Positions 14,229 through 22,591 of a stretch of 26,443 nt of DNA are shown one piece after another (position 1 is the first letter of the stretch; each line of letters opens with the position of its first letter). The DNA is from UBA7488 sp964414185 (GTDB lineage: Bacteria; Pseudomonadota; Alphaproteobacteria; CAAHEQ01; UBA3637): contig CAYPVK010000014.1 in the NCBI GenBank assembly GCA_964414185.1, forward strand, positions 1 to 26,443, in the 5' to 3' direction. The notes below the pieces were generated by a model. That model was given only the letters and a program-made list of their open reading frames with translations, did not search any database and was not told where the DNA came from. The position numbers and the translations under genes are program-made.

Positions 14229-17200
14229 TTACTTATCCATTTGATCCAATTCAACGTCAAGGCCGAGCGAGCGCATTTCCTTGACCAACACGTTGAAGGA
14301 TTCCGGAATGCCCGATTCGAAATTGTTATCGCCGCGGATGATGGTTTCATACGCTTTGATACGGCCCGAAACGTCATCGGATTTGATGGTCAACATTTCT
14401 TGCAATGTGTAAGCGGCACCGTAAGCTTCCAATGCCCATACTTCCATTTCACCAAATCTTTGGCCGCCGAATTGAGCCTTACCGCCGAGCGGTTGTTGCG
14501 TCACCAAACTGTATGGCCCAATCGAACGGGCGTGAATCTTTTCATCGACCAAGTGGTGCAGTTTCAACATGTAGATGTAACCGATGGTCACTTGGCGTTC
14601 GAACGGATCACCCGTCAAACCGTCATACAACGTGACTTGACCCGACGTCGGCAAACCGGCTTTGGCCAAAGCGGCGTCAATATCGTCTTGGCGAGCGCCG
14701 TCAAACACGGGTGTTGCAATCGGCACACCGTTTTTGAGATTTTCGCTCATCGACAACAATTCGGTATCGTCCATCGGCGCAATCTTTTTATTATATTCGG
14801 ATTCACCGTAAATGTCTTTGAGCAATGCACGCAAATCATCGGCTTTGGCATGTTTGGCTTTGATATCTTCCACGACGGCGGCAATTTTTTTACCGAATTC
14901 GCGGCAAGCATAGCCCAAGTGCGTTTCCAAAATCTGACCGACGTTCATACGTGACGGCACCCCGAGCGGATTCAAAACGATATCCATCGGTGTTCCGTCT
15001 TCGCGGTACGGCATGTCTTCAACCGGCAAAACGCGAGATACCACACCTTTGTTTCCGTGACGGCCGGCCATTTTATCACCCGGTTGCAATTTGCGTTTCG
15101 TGGCAATAAAGACTTTGACTTTTTTCAATTCGCCCGCCATCATTTCGTCGCCGCGTTGAAGTTTTTCAACACGATTTTCGAATTTTTCCTGCAAGGCTTT
15201 TTCGGCTTTTTCCAAAGTTTCGACCAATTCTTCCAAACGCGTCATAACCTTGTCGTCTTGAACGGACAATTTGCGCAAGTTATAATCGGCAATGCCTTTC
15301 AAAACATCTTCGGTCAAAACGGTGCCGGCTTTGATGCCTTCCATTTTGTTTGCTTTTTGGCCTTTAACCAAAGCTCTCGCACGTTCGGCAAAACTGCCTT
15401 GGATAATCGCGCGTTCATCATCGCGGTCTTTGGCGAGCTTGCCGATTTCGGCTTGTTCAATCGCTTGGGCGCGTTCGTCTTTTTCCAAACCGCGGCGCGT
15501 GAAAATACGTACATCCACAACGGTTCCTTGAACTCCCGGCGGTACGCGCAAAGAACTGTCGCGAACATCAGCGGCTTTTTCACCGAAAATGGTACGCAAC
15601 AATTTTTCTTCCGGCGTCATAATCGTTTCGCCCTTCGGCGTCACTTTACCGACCAAAATATCGCCGGCCTTGACTTCGGCACCGACATAAATCACACCGG
15701 TTTCATCCAAGTTTTTCAACCCTTCTTCACCAACGTTCGGAATGTCGCGCGTGATTTCTTCCTGACCCAACTTCGTATCGCGGGCAACGACCTCAAATTC
15801 TTCCAAGTGAATGGACGTAAAGACGTCTTCGCGCACAATGCGTTCGGAAATCAAAATGGAATCTTCATAGTTGTAACCGTTCCAAGGCATAAATGCGACC
15901 AAAATGTTGCGACCCAAGGCCAATTCGCCAAGGTTCGTACACGGACCGTCCGCCAAAATTTCACCCTTTTGAACGATATCACCAACTTTAACCAGCGGAA
16001 TTTGGTTCATACAAGTACTTTGGTTCGACCGTTGGAATTTGTTCAACGTATAAATATCAACGCCCGATTTCGTCGTATCGGATTCGTCCGTCGCACGGAT
16101 AACGATACGCGATGAATCCACTTGTTGCACGACACCATCGCGTTTCGCGGAAATCGCGGCACCGGAATCTTTGGCAACTTTGGCTTCCATACCCGTTCCA
16201 ACAAGCGGCGCTTCGCTGCGCAACAACGGCACGGCTTGACGTTGCATGTTCGACCCCATCAACGCACGGTTCGCGTCATCGTTTTCCAAGAACGGAATCA
16301 ACGATGCGGCAACCGATACGACTTGTTGCGGAGACACATCCATCATATCGATTTGTTCGGGTTTGGCCAAAATAACTTCGCCCGCATGGCGCGCTTGAAC
16401 CAAATCTTCGGTTAAATTGCCGTCTTTGTCGACTTTGGCATTGGCCTGAGCCACCGTATATTTGGCTTCTTCCATTGCGGACAAATAATGCACTTCATCC
16501 GTCACTTTGCCGTCGACAACTTTGCGATACGGCGTTTCGATAAAGCCGTATTGGTTAATTTTCGCATAGCTGGCCAACGAGTTAATCAACCCGATGTTTT
16601 GACCTTCAGGCGATTCAATCGGGCAGATACGACCATAATGCGTCGGGTGAACGTCGCGGACATCCATACCGGCACGGTCTCTTGTCAAACCGCCGGGGCC
16701 CAAAGCCGACAAACGACGTTTATGCGTAATTTCGGCGAGCGGATTGTTTTGGTCCATAAATTGAGACAATTGGCTGGATGCAAAGAATTCGCGCACGGCA
16801 CCCGATAACGGTTTCGCGTTGATTAAATCATACGGCATTACCGAATCGATTTCGCTGGATGTCATGCGTTCTTTAATGGCGCGTTCCATACGCAACAATC
16901 CCAAACGGTATTGGTTTTCCATCAATTCGCCGACAGGGCGCACACGACGGTTGCCCAAGTTGTCAATATCATCAATGGCGCCGCGGCCGTCTTTTAATTC
17001 AACCAACGTTTTTAAAATCGCCAAAATGTCTTCTTTGCGCAAAACGCGAACGGAATCGGGCACTTGCGTATTGTCAAATCCCAAACGTGCATTCATTTTG
17101 ACACGGCCGACAGCCGACAAATCATAGCGTTCCAAATCAAAAAACATGCTGCGGAATAAAGCGTCGGCCGTTTCGACAACCGGCAATTCGCCCGGACGCA

Positions 17201-18407
17201 TGATTTTGTAAATATCAATCAACGATTCTTCTCTGGTCGTATTTTTATCGGCAACCAATGTATTGCGGATATACGGCCCGACGTTGACATAATCGATATG
17301 CAACAACGACAATTCTTTGACTTTCATTTCGTCAAGCTTGATTAAATCGTCTTCGGTAATTTCGTTACCGGCTTCCAAAACGACTTCGCCGGTATTTTCG
17401 TCAACGAAATCATTGGCAACGAAACGGCCCAACAATTCTTCATTGTCAACCAAGTATTCTTTCAAGCCGTCTTTTTCCAACTTTTTGGCTTTGCCGAGCG
17501 TGATTTTTTCACCTTTTTCCATCACGACTTTGCCGGTAGCGGCATCAATCAAATCGTGCGTTAATTTGACGCCTTTCATCAAAGCGGGATTAAAAGTTGT
17601 TTTCCACCCTTTTTTGTCCTTAGTGAATGTCACCGTTTCATAAAAATAGCTTAAAATTTCTTCTTTGCTCATTCCATAAACGTCGGACGGGTCAATTTCG
17701 CGTCCTTCGGCAGCGGCTTCGGCGCGTTTTTGGGCCGTGTATTCGCTGTCCAAGCTGTACAAAATGGCCGATACAGGCAATTTGCGGCGACGGTCGATAC
17801 GGACATAGACCAAATCTTTGGCATCAAATTCAAAATCAATCCAAGACCCGCGGTACGGAATAATGCGCGCGGCAAACAAATATTTGCCCGACGAATGTGT
17901 TTCACCGTTGTCATGGTCAAAGAAAACACCCGGAGATCTATGCATTTGCGAAACAACGACACGTTCCGTTCCGTTGACGATAAATGTGCCGGTCGCGGTC
18001 ATCAACGGCAAATCGCCCATGTAAACGTCTTGTTCTTTAATATCGCGAATCGAACGCACGCCCGTTGCCATATCGGTATCCCAAACGACCAAACGCAAAG
18101 TTGCGCGAACCGGGGCCCCGTAAGTCAACCCGCGTTTTAAACATTCGTCCACGTCAAATTTCGGTGTATCGAGTTCATATTTGATGAATTCCAAATCGCC
18201 GCGGCCGGCAAAATCATGAATCGGGAATACGGATTTAAATACCGCCTGCAACCCCGTTTCCGTCCTTTCGAAAACCGGCACGCCCCATTGCAAAAATTGA
18301 TCGTAGGAAGCCTTTTGGACTTCAATCAAATTCGGCATGCTTGTAACCGGATCGATTCTGCCGTAATTTTTACGAACGCGTCTGTGATTCGTGTCATGTT
18401 TAATCAT
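14229..18407 (-). CDS. rpoB: DNA-directed RNA polymerase subunit beta
   Basis: 1392 aa. It contains the rifampicin-binding region FASSQLSQFMDQNNPL (about residues 540-556) followed by THKRRLSALGPGGLTRDRAG. The residues usually changed in resistance (Asp in FMDQ, His in THKRR, Ser in RRLSALG) are all wild type, so the target should be sensitive. Also present are the FMPWNGYNYEDS segment, GDKMAGRHGNKGVVS and the C-terminal GGKAQFGGQRFGEMEVWALEAYGA that contacts beta'. It forms the polymerase core with rpoC, 70 bp downstream. GGGGAAG lies upstream of the ATG at 18407. A 367-bp spacer separates it from rplL, as in bacteria where rplL-rpoB transcripts are attenuated or cleaved. Confidence 0.98.
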   Translation of the reverse strand: MIKHDTNHRRVRKNYGRIDPVTSMPNLIEVQKASYDQFLQWGVPVFERTETGLQAVFKSVFPIHDFAGRGDLEFIKYELDTPKFDVDECLKRGLTYGAPVRATLRLVVWDTDMATGVRSIRDIKEQDVYMGDLPLMTATGTFIVNGTERVVVSQMHRSPGVFFDHDNGETHSSGKYLFAARIIPYRGSWIDFEFDAKDLVYVRIDRRRKLPVSAILYSLDSEYTAQKRAEAAAEGREIDPSDVYGMSKEEILSYFYETVTFTKDKKGWKTTFNPALMKGVKLTHDLIDAATGKVVMEKGEKITLGKAKKLEKDGLKEYLVDNEELLGRFVANDFVDENTGEVVLEAGNEITEDDLIKLDEMKVKELSLLHIDYVNVGPYIRNTLVADKNTTREESLIDIYKIMRPGELPVVETADALFRSMFFDLERYDLSAVGRVKMNARLGFDNTQVPDSVRVLRKEDILAILKTLVELKDGRGAIDDIDNLGNRRVRPVGELMENQYRLGLLRMERAIKERMTSSEIDSVMPYDLINAKPLSGAVREFFASSQLSQFMDQNNPLAEITHKRRLSALGPGGLTRDRAGMDVRDVHPTHYGRICPIESPEGQNIGLINSLASYAKINQYGFIETPYRKVVDGKVTDEVHYLSAMEEAKYTVAQANAKVDKDGNLTEDLVQARHAGEVILAKPEQIDMMDVSPQQVVSVAASLIPFLENDDANRALMGSNMQRQAVPLLRSEAPLVGTGMEAKVAKDSGAAISAKRDGVVQQVDSSRIVIRATDESDTTKSGVDIYTLNKFQRSNQSTCMNQIPLVKVGDIVQKGEILADGPCTNLGELALGRNILVAFMPWNGYNYEDSILISERIVREDVFTSIHLEEFEVVARDTKLGQEEITRDIPNVGEEGLKNLDETGVIYVGAEVKAGDILVGKVTPKGETIMTPEEKLLRTIFGEKAADVRDSSLRVPPGVQGTVVDVRIFTRRGLEKDERAQAIEQAEIGKLAKDRDDERAIIQGSFAERARALVKGQKANKMEGIKAGTVLTEDVLKGIADYNLRKLSVQDDKVMTRLEELVETLEKAEKALQEKFENRVEKLQRGDEMMAGELKKVKVFIATKRKLQPGDKMAGRHGNKGVVSRVLPVEDMPYREDGTPMDIVLNPLGVPSRMNVGQILETHLGYACREFGKKIAAVVEDIKAKHAKADDLRALLKDIYGESEYNKKIAPMDDTELLSMSENLKNGVPIATPVFDGARQDDIDAALAKAGLPTSGQVTLYDGLTGDPFERQVTIGYIYMLKLHHLVDEKIHARSIGPYSLVTQQPLGGKAQFGGQRFGEMEVWALEAYGAAYTLQEMLTIKSDDVSGRIKAYETIIRGDNNFESGIPESFNVLVKEMRSLGLDVELDQMDK

Positions 18408-18774
18408 TCTTTTTCTTCCCCATTTTTAATGTTTTGAGTTTGATCCCAAAGTCTTCAAATCCGCCTGTTTTCAAAATTACCGCTATGCTTTGATACGCCG
18501 CACGGACAACACTTTTCTAACCTGCGAAACTCTTGTTCGACCTATAAGGTAGTCGACCCCCAGACTTATTCCGGTGAAGAAAGCGCCGGGACTTTTTTTA
18601 AATTCATTTTCTTATTTATCGAAAAACCGTTGATAAATAAGTTTTTTTAATCTGTAACGATTAAAAAGAAAGATTTAAAATACCATCCGTTTTCAAATCT
18701 TTGTCTTTAACCGCCGATGGGCCGTACCGAATGTTACCCATTCGGACGACCCCATCAAACGAATAAAAGCAAAA
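18408..18774 (-). promoter_or_regulatory. rplL-rpoB intergenic leader with several hairpins
   Basis: This 367-bp gene-free stretch holds three inverted repeats. CCGAATG / CATTCGG (18727-18733 and 18739-18745, 5-nt loop) lies about 30 nt after the rplL stop. CTTATTTATC / GATAAATAAG (18611-18620 and 18632-18641) is a perfect 10-bp stem. CCGGTG / CGCCGG (18571-18576 and 18584-18589) has one wobble pair. None has a T run on the minus strand, so on the operon transcript they look like processing or attenuation structures, as known between rplL and rpoB of E. coli. No clear promoter or small gene was found in the remainder. Confidence 0.5.
18571..18648 (+). terminator. Two tandem plus-strand terminator-like hairpins antisense to the rpl-rpo operon
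   Basis: On the plus strand both hairpins end in T tracts: the 6-bp CCGGTG / CGCCGG stem is followed by GACTTTTTTT (to 18599), and the 10-bp CTTATTTATC / GATAAATAAG stem by TTTTTTT (18642-18648). No plus-strand gene lies upstream, only the antisense strand of rpoB. Confidence 0.4.
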
Positions 18775-19140
18775 TTACTTAACTTCAACTTTGCAGCCGG
18801 CAGCTTCAAGTTGTTTTTTAAGTTTTTCGGCTTCTTCTTTAGAAACGTCTTTTTTGATTTCTTTCGGAGCACCTTCAACCAAATCTTTGGCTTCTTTGAG
18901 GCCCAATCCCGTGATAGCGCGAACTTCTTTAATCGCGTTGATTTTATTAGCACCGCCATCAACCAAGATAACGTCAAATTCCGTTTTTTCTTCTGCAGCG
19001 GCAGCCCCGCCGGCAGCAGCAACGGCAACCGGAGCAGCAGCGGAAACGCCCCATTTTTCTTCCAACATTTTGGACAATTCGGCAGCTTCCAAGATTGTCA
19101 AAGCAGATAATTCTTCTACGATTTTATTTAAATCAGCCAT
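18775..19140 (-). CDS. rplL: 50S ribosomal protein L7/L12
   Basis: 121 aa, typical length. The N-terminal dimerisation helix (MADLNKIVEELSALTILEAAELSKMLEEKW) is followed by the Ala/Gly-rich hinge (about 32-52) and the C-terminal domain EKTEFDVILVDGGANKINAIKEVRAITGLGLKEAK-type signature that recruits elongation factors. It is the multi-copy stalk protein bound to L10. AAGGAT precedes the ATG. It is separated from rplJ by 208 bp, longer than the short gap common in this operon. That gap contains a small stem (TCCC / GGGA with a CGAAA-type loop) and AT-rich sequence but no gene. Confidence 0.97.
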   Translation of the reverse strand: MADLNKIVEELSALTILEAAELSKMLEEKWGVSAAAPVAVAAAGGAAAAEEKTEFDVILVDGGANKINAIKEVRAITGLGLKEAKDLVEGAPKEIKKDVSKEEAEKLKKQLEAAGCKVEVK

Positions 19141-19348
19141 TTTATAGATCCTTTTTAATTTTTCCCTTTCGGGGAGTTTGTTAAAATTTTGTTTTCACTA
19201 AATTGTTTATTGTGCGTTTTATAAAAAACGATTTTTAGGGCGCAAGTGAAGGGAGCTTTAATTTTGAGAAACTCTTGCATACAACAGGTATTCAAGCGGT
19301 TCCGAAAAATTAACCAAGCGACCGTGCAATTGCGTTATAAAAACGTTT

Positions 19349-19831
19349 TTACGCGGCTTCTTTTTCCGAATAAGCCTTGCACACACGCGCAATTTGTCCG
19401 CCAGGTGCTTGCAACAAGCCGACCAATTTGCCGCGCAATTCGTCCAAAGACGGCAGAGAAGCCAGTTCTTGCACTGTTTTCACTGAAATCTTTTGACCGT
19501 TCATTACGCCGCCGACGACTTCGAACTTGTCACTTTTCTTCGCCATATTGACAACTGCTTTTGCCGCGGAAATAGCATCTTCGGAATAAGCAATCGCCGT
19601 CGGGCCGACCATCAAATCGGCAATCGATTCGCATGGTGTACCTGCCAGAGCCAATTTAGTCAAACGGTTTTTCGTTACACGATAGTTTGCCCCGTCGTTG
19701 CGGACATTGTTTCTCAATTCCGTTGTTTCGGGCATTGTCAAACCTTTGTTTAAGGCAACAACAACCAAACCGGCTTTTTGAAACACACCGTTGAGTTCGG
19801 CAACCCATTGTTGTTTCTCTTCACGATTCAC
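19349..19831 (-). CDS. rplJ: 50S ribosomal protein L10
   Basis: 160 aa starting with GTG at 19831 (MNREEKQQWVAELN), which aligns with the usual alphaproteobacterial L10 start and has GGAG 9 nt upstream. The in-frame TTG at 19846 overlaps that GGAG and cannot be served by it. The globular domain (VVVALNKGLTMPETTELRN, TKNRLTKLAL, GPTAIAYS) binds 23S rRNA at the stalk base, and the C-terminal helix (LASLPSLDELRGKLVGLLQAPGGQIARV) carries L7/L12 dimers. In many bacteria L10 with L12 represses its own mRNA by binding the leader. The 265-nt structured leader here fits that scheme. Confidence 0.96.
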   Translation of the reverse strand: MNREEKQQWVAELNGVFQKAGLVVVALNKGLTMPETTELRNNVRNDGANYRVTKNRLTKLALAGTPCESIADLMVGPTAIAYSEDAISAAKAVVNMAKKSDKFEVVGGVMNGQKISVKTVQELASLPSLDELRGKLVGLLQAPGGQIARVCKAYSEKEAA

Positions 19832-20096
19832 GACTTTTGTCTCCAATATTTTTTAAGAAGATTTTTCTTCTTAAGGTTTCTTAAACTCAGATTGCCTACA
19901 AAAAAGCAATCCACTCTTGACCTGTCCAGAAACCGCAATTAAAGCCCCTTTATTTAAGGATCTTAATATCAAGTTCTGTCTGAATGGGCGGAATGTTTTC
20001 CCTTAATTCCTATCCCGTGATAGGCACCCACCGTCTTTGACAGGCAATACTTTCCGCCTTCTTGGTTTAATCACCTTGAAGGCGGAAACTCTTTCT
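19832..20096 (-). promoter_or_regulatory. L10-type ribosomal protein leader (rplJL autoregulation)
   Basis: The 265-nt spacer before rplJ is dense in structure. TTTCCGCCTT / AAGGCGGAAA (20051-20060 and 20079-20088) is a perfect 10-bp stem within 10 nt of the rplA stop. CTATC / GATAG stems and the AGAACTTGATATTAAG-like stretch lie in the middle. GATTGC / GCAATC and TTAAGAAGA / TCTTCTTAA stems sit just before the ribosome binding site. The position and layout match the L10 leader family; a covariance-model search was not possible. The 10-bp stem could also end or pause rplKA transcription, though no T run follows it on the coding strand. Confidence 0.55.
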
Positions 20097-20789
20097 TTAT
20101 CCGTTCACCGAGGATAAAGTAACTTTTACACCAACACCTTGCGTCGAACTCAAAGCAACCTGCTTTAAGTAAACACCTTTTGAAGAAGCGGGTTTAAGCG
20201 CAATCAAGGCTTTCACGAAAGCTTTGGCATTTTCTTGGATTTTGTCCGCATCAAAGCTTGCCTTACCGATACCGGCATGGACAATGCCTTTGGCATCCAC
20301 GCGGAATTGGACTTGGCCGGCTTTTGCCGCGGCAACGGCACCCGCAACATCCATTGTCACGGTACCCAATTTCGGGTTCGGCATCAAACCTTTCGGGCCC
20401 AAAACTTTGCCCAAACGGCCGACAACGCCCATCATATCGGGTGTTGCGATCAAACGTTGGAAGTCAATTTTGCCACCCAAGATTTCGTTCATCAAATCTT
20501 CGTCGCCGACGATATCAGCACCGGCTTTTTTGGCTTCTTCGGCTTTCGGGCCTTTTGCGAATACGGCAACTTTTAAAGTTTTGCCTGTACCGGCGGGCAA
20601 TGAAACGGCGCCGCGAATCATTTGGTCGGCTTGACGCGGGTCAACGCCCAATTGAACGGCGATATCGACTGTTTCGTCAAATTTGGCTTTCGCGTTGTCT
20701 TTGACGATTTTGACAGCTTCATCCAAGTCATACAATTTGGCTGTATCGACGGATTTATATGCGTTTTGTAATCTTTTTCCTTGTTTCAT
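20097..20789 (-). CDS. rplA: 50S ribosomal protein L1
   Basis: 230 aa, the usual length. The start is the ATG at 20789 (MKQGKRLQNAYKSVD), with GGAG 8 nt upstream lying inside the last codons of rplK. The two-domain L1 fold is evident: FDETVDIAVQLGVDPRQADQMIRGAVSLPAGTGKTLKV at the start, KVLGPKGLMPNPKLGTVT in the middle and the QVQFRVDAKGIVHAGIGKASF signature near 160-180. It forms the L1 stalk at the ribosome exit site. In many bacteria it represses the rplK-rplA message. Only 4 nt separate it from rplK, so translation is coupled. Confidence 0.97.
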   Translation of the reverse strand: MKQGKRLQNAYKSVDTAKLYDLDEAVKIVKDNAKAKFDETVDIAVQLGVDPRQADQMIRGAVSLPAGTGKTLKVAVFAKGPKAEEAKKAGADIVGDEDLMNEILGGKIDFQRLIATPDMMGVVGRLGKVLGPKGLMPNPKLGTVTMDVAGAVAAAKAGQVQFRVDAKGIVHAGIGKASFDADKIQENAKAFVKALIALKPASSKGVYLKQVALSSTQGVGVKVTLSSVNG

Positions 20790-20793
20790 CGTC

Positions 20794-21219
20794 TTACTCC
20801 ACATCGATACCCATAGATCTTGCCTGTCCCGCAACCATTTGCATAGCAGCTTCCACCGTGTGGCAGTTCAAATCAGGCATTTTCTTCGTTGCAATTTCTT
20901 TAACCTGAGCTTGGGTAATTTTACCGGCACTCTTGCGGCCTGCTTCTTTCGAAGCGCTCTTGACGTTTGCAGCTTTTTTAATCAGGTAGCTGACCGGAGG
21001 CAATTTTGTTACAAAAGAGAACGTACGATCCGCATAAGCCGTAATGATAACGGGAATCGGCGTACCGGGTTCTTCTTTTTGAGTTTTGGCGTTAAATGCC
21101 TTACAAAATTCCATGATGTTTAATCCGCGTTGACCTAAGGCCGGACCGACCGGAGGTGACGGGTTTGCTTTACCGGCTTCGATTTGAAGTTTGATAAAGC
21201 CAATAACTTTTTTTGCCAT
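20794..21219 (-). CDS. rplK: 50S ribosomal protein L11
   Basis: 141 aa, one short of the E. coli length. The start at 21219 (MAKKVIGFIKLQIEAGKANPSPPVGPALGQRGLNI) fits the family and has AGAGGT upstream. Upstream in-frame codons add only a low-complexity basic stretch. The N-terminal domain contains the proline-rich PSPPVGPALG loop that contacts factors and thiopeptide antibiotics. The C-terminal RNA-binding domain includes KEIATKKMPDLNCHTVEAAMQMVAGQARSMGI. It binds the GTPase-associated centre of 23S rRNA. The 236-bp gap from nusG has a GAAGA / TCTTC stem near 21327-21340 but no gene. It may hold the L1 control site, which I could not identify. Confidence 0.97.
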   Translation of the reverse strand: MAKKVIGFIKLQIEAGKANPSPPVGPALGQRGLNIMEFCKAFNAKTQKEEPGTPIPVIITAYADRTFSFVTKLPPVSYLIKKAANVKSASKEAGRKSAGKITQAQVKEIATKKMPDLNCHTVEAAMQMVAGQARSMGIDVE

Positions 21220-21455
21220 TTTTATAACCTCTAAAATGTTTTTTTTCAGCTCATTTAATTTTCGTGCCCGCAAGGTTTGCCTTCAAACCAAACCAACCCG
21301 AAAATCTGACGAAGTTTAGTGGTTCGAAGATGGCTCTTCTTCCACAAAGCAAAAGGCACGAGTTGATTTTGCCGCTTGCTTATCTTCCGTTTCAAAGATT
21401 TCTCTTCGCGCTCAGAAAGACCGTTGCGCCGCAGCTTTTAAAAGCCGCAAAACTC

Positions 21456-21983
21456 TTATACTTTTTTAACTTGGGTATAATCCAAATCGACCGGCGTCGC
21501 ACGCCCGAAAATCGACACTAAAACCTTCAAACGTTCTTTTTCGCTATCCACTTCTTCAATGGTACCGACAAAAGAAGCAAAGGGCCCATCCGTAACATGA
21601 ACTTGTTCACCCACGACATAAGAAACAACGGATTTGGGACGTTCGACACCTTCTTCAACCTGATGCAAAATATGCATGGCTTCTTTTTCGGTAATCGGTG
21701 TCGGCTTTTTGCCACCCAAAAATCCCGTTACTTTCGGCGTATCATTGACCAAATGCCATGTTTGATCGGTCATTTCCATTTTAATCAACACATAACCGGG
21801 GAAAAATTTGCGTTCGGTTTCCACTTTTGCGCCGTTCCTGATATTAATAACATTTTCGGTCGGCACCAAAACTTCTTCAACCTTATCCGTTAAACCTTTC
21901 TTTTCAGCTTGCTCTTTAATAAATTCAGCCACTTTTTTTTCGAATCCCGAATAAGCATGGATGACATACCAACGAATCGCCAT
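21456..21983 (-). CDS. nusG: Transcription termination/antitermination factor NusG
   Basis: 175 aa. The N-terminal NGN domain (RWYVIHAYSGFEKKVAEFIKEQA, ERKFFPGYVLIKMEM, VTGFLGG) binds the polymerase clamp. A linker leads to the C-terminal KOW domain (about 120-175: VGEQVHVTDGPFASFVGTIEEVD), which contacts ribosomal S10 or Rho. It lies 18 bp after secE in the classical pair. GGGGAGG lies 9 nt before the ATG, a strong ribosome binding site. Confidence 0.97.
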   Translation of the reverse strand: MAIRWYVIHAYSGFEKKVAEFIKEQAEKKGLTDKVEEVLVPTENVINIRNGAKVETERKFFPGYVLIKMEMTDQTWHLVNDTPKVTGFLGGKKPTPITEKEAMHILHQVEEGVERPKSVVSYVVGEQVHVTDGPFASFVGTIEEVDSEKERLKVLVSIFGRATPVDLDYTQVKKV

Positions 21984-22001
21984 AAGATGAACCTCCCCTA
22001 T

Positions 22002-22187
22002 CTATCCGATGAAAAAGCGGACAGCAAATGCAAAAATTGAATCGATAATCAACAAAAAGAATGCAAGCACCACACTCATCACAATCACGGTAATGGCGCC
22101 TTGCATCGTTTCTTGACGCGTCGGCCAAGTAATCTTTGAGATCTCTTGTTTAACCTGACGAACAAATTGAGCCGGCGTTGTTTTCAT
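22002..22187 (-). CDS. secE: Preprotein translocase subunit SecE
   Basis: 61 aa from the ATG at 22187 (MKTTPAQFVRQVKQEISKITWPTRQET), which matches the short one-helix SecE of Alphaproteobacteria. The conserved amphipathic segment ends in the WPTRQET motif, followed by a single membrane helix (about 30-55). It clamps the SecY channel in the inner membrane. The start is not certain. An ATG at 22202 would add five residues but directly abuts the AAGAGG. A GTG at 22253 would put a strong hairpin inside the coding region and add a basic tail not typical of the family. It is co-transcribed with tRNA-Trp upstream and nusG downstream. Confidence 0.92.
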   Translation of the reverse strand: MKTTPAQFVRQVKQEISKITWPTRQETMQGAITVIVMSVVLAFFLLIIDSIFAFAVRFFIG

Positions 22188-22208
22188 GTATTTTTTTTGC
22201 ATCCTCTT

Positions 22209-22250
22209 AAAAAAACTCTTCTTCGGGATTTTTCTTTTAAGGAATCCCGA
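22209..22250 (-). promoter_or_regulatory. Attenuator-like hairpin between tRNA-Trp and secE
   Basis: TCGGGATT / AATCCCGA (22243-22250 and 22223-22230) is a perfect 8-bp stem with a 12-nt loop. On the minus strand it is followed, after 7 nt, by TTTTTTT. A second 6-bp stem, AAGACA / TGTCTT (22263-22278), lies between it and the tRNA. The arrangement suggests partial termination or RNA processing that separates the tRNA from the secE message. Confidence 0.4.
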
Positions 22251-22293
22251 CACCCCTTTTCCAAGACAAAAATGTCTTATAAATCAAAAATTT

Positions 22294-22369
22294 TGGCAGG
22301 GGCAGTAGGATTCGAACCCACGACCCTCGGTTTTGGAGACCGATGCTCTACCAGCTGAGCTATACCCCT
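22294..22369 (-). tRNA. trnW: tRNA-Trp (CCA anticodon)
   Basis: 76 nt with encoded CCA. The acceptor stem AGGGGTA / TGCCCCT has one G-T pair. The D arm is GCTCAGCTGGTAGAGC, the anticodon stem TCGGT / ACCGA has loop CTCCAAA, and the T arm contains GGTTCGAATCC. It is the first gene of the secE-nusG transcript, as usual in Proteobacteria. Confidence 0.97.
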
Positions 22370-22428
22370 ATTTTCCCAAAATTGAATTTACGATAAACAA
22401 ATCCCGCAAAATCAATTCAGGTTGAGCT

Positions 22429-22457
22429 ATGATACGCATTTTATATCGTATTGTCAA
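22429..22457 (-). promoter_or_regulatory. Strong promoter of the tRNA-Trp / secE / nusG / rpl operon
   Basis: A perfect TTGACA (22452-22457) and TATCAT (22429-22434) are spaced by 17 bp on the minus strand. The start is near 22422, about 50 nt before the mature tRNA. Confidence 0.75.
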
Positions 22458-22504
22458 GCCCTTTTTTAAAGGTTCCTTAACTTTTTTATCAACGGATTTG
22501 CCCT

Positions 22505-22530
22505 AAAAAAAACGTATACTGATTGATACG
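22505..22530 (-). terminator. Weak terminator after the small membrane protein gene
   Basis: CGTAT / ATACG gives a 5-bp stem with an 8-nt loop, followed by eight T on the minus strand. The stem is short, so read-through is likely. It lies about 60 nt after the stop of the upstream gene and before the tRNA-Trp promoter. Confidence 0.4.
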
Positions 22531-22591
22531 GCCCGAGACCGATTATAAGATATTCACCTTAAATTTTTCCGATGACGAACCGAAAATATTT

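Noticed and set aside
10088..18437. Many long plus-strand open frames opposite rpoC and rpoB
   Set aside because: They are shadows of highly expressed genes with biased codons; none has a ribosome binding site and a recognisable product.
22146..22358. Open frame ending in AVGFEPTTLGFGDRCSTS
   Set aside because: It is the antisense translation of tRNA-Trp, a common spurious protein.
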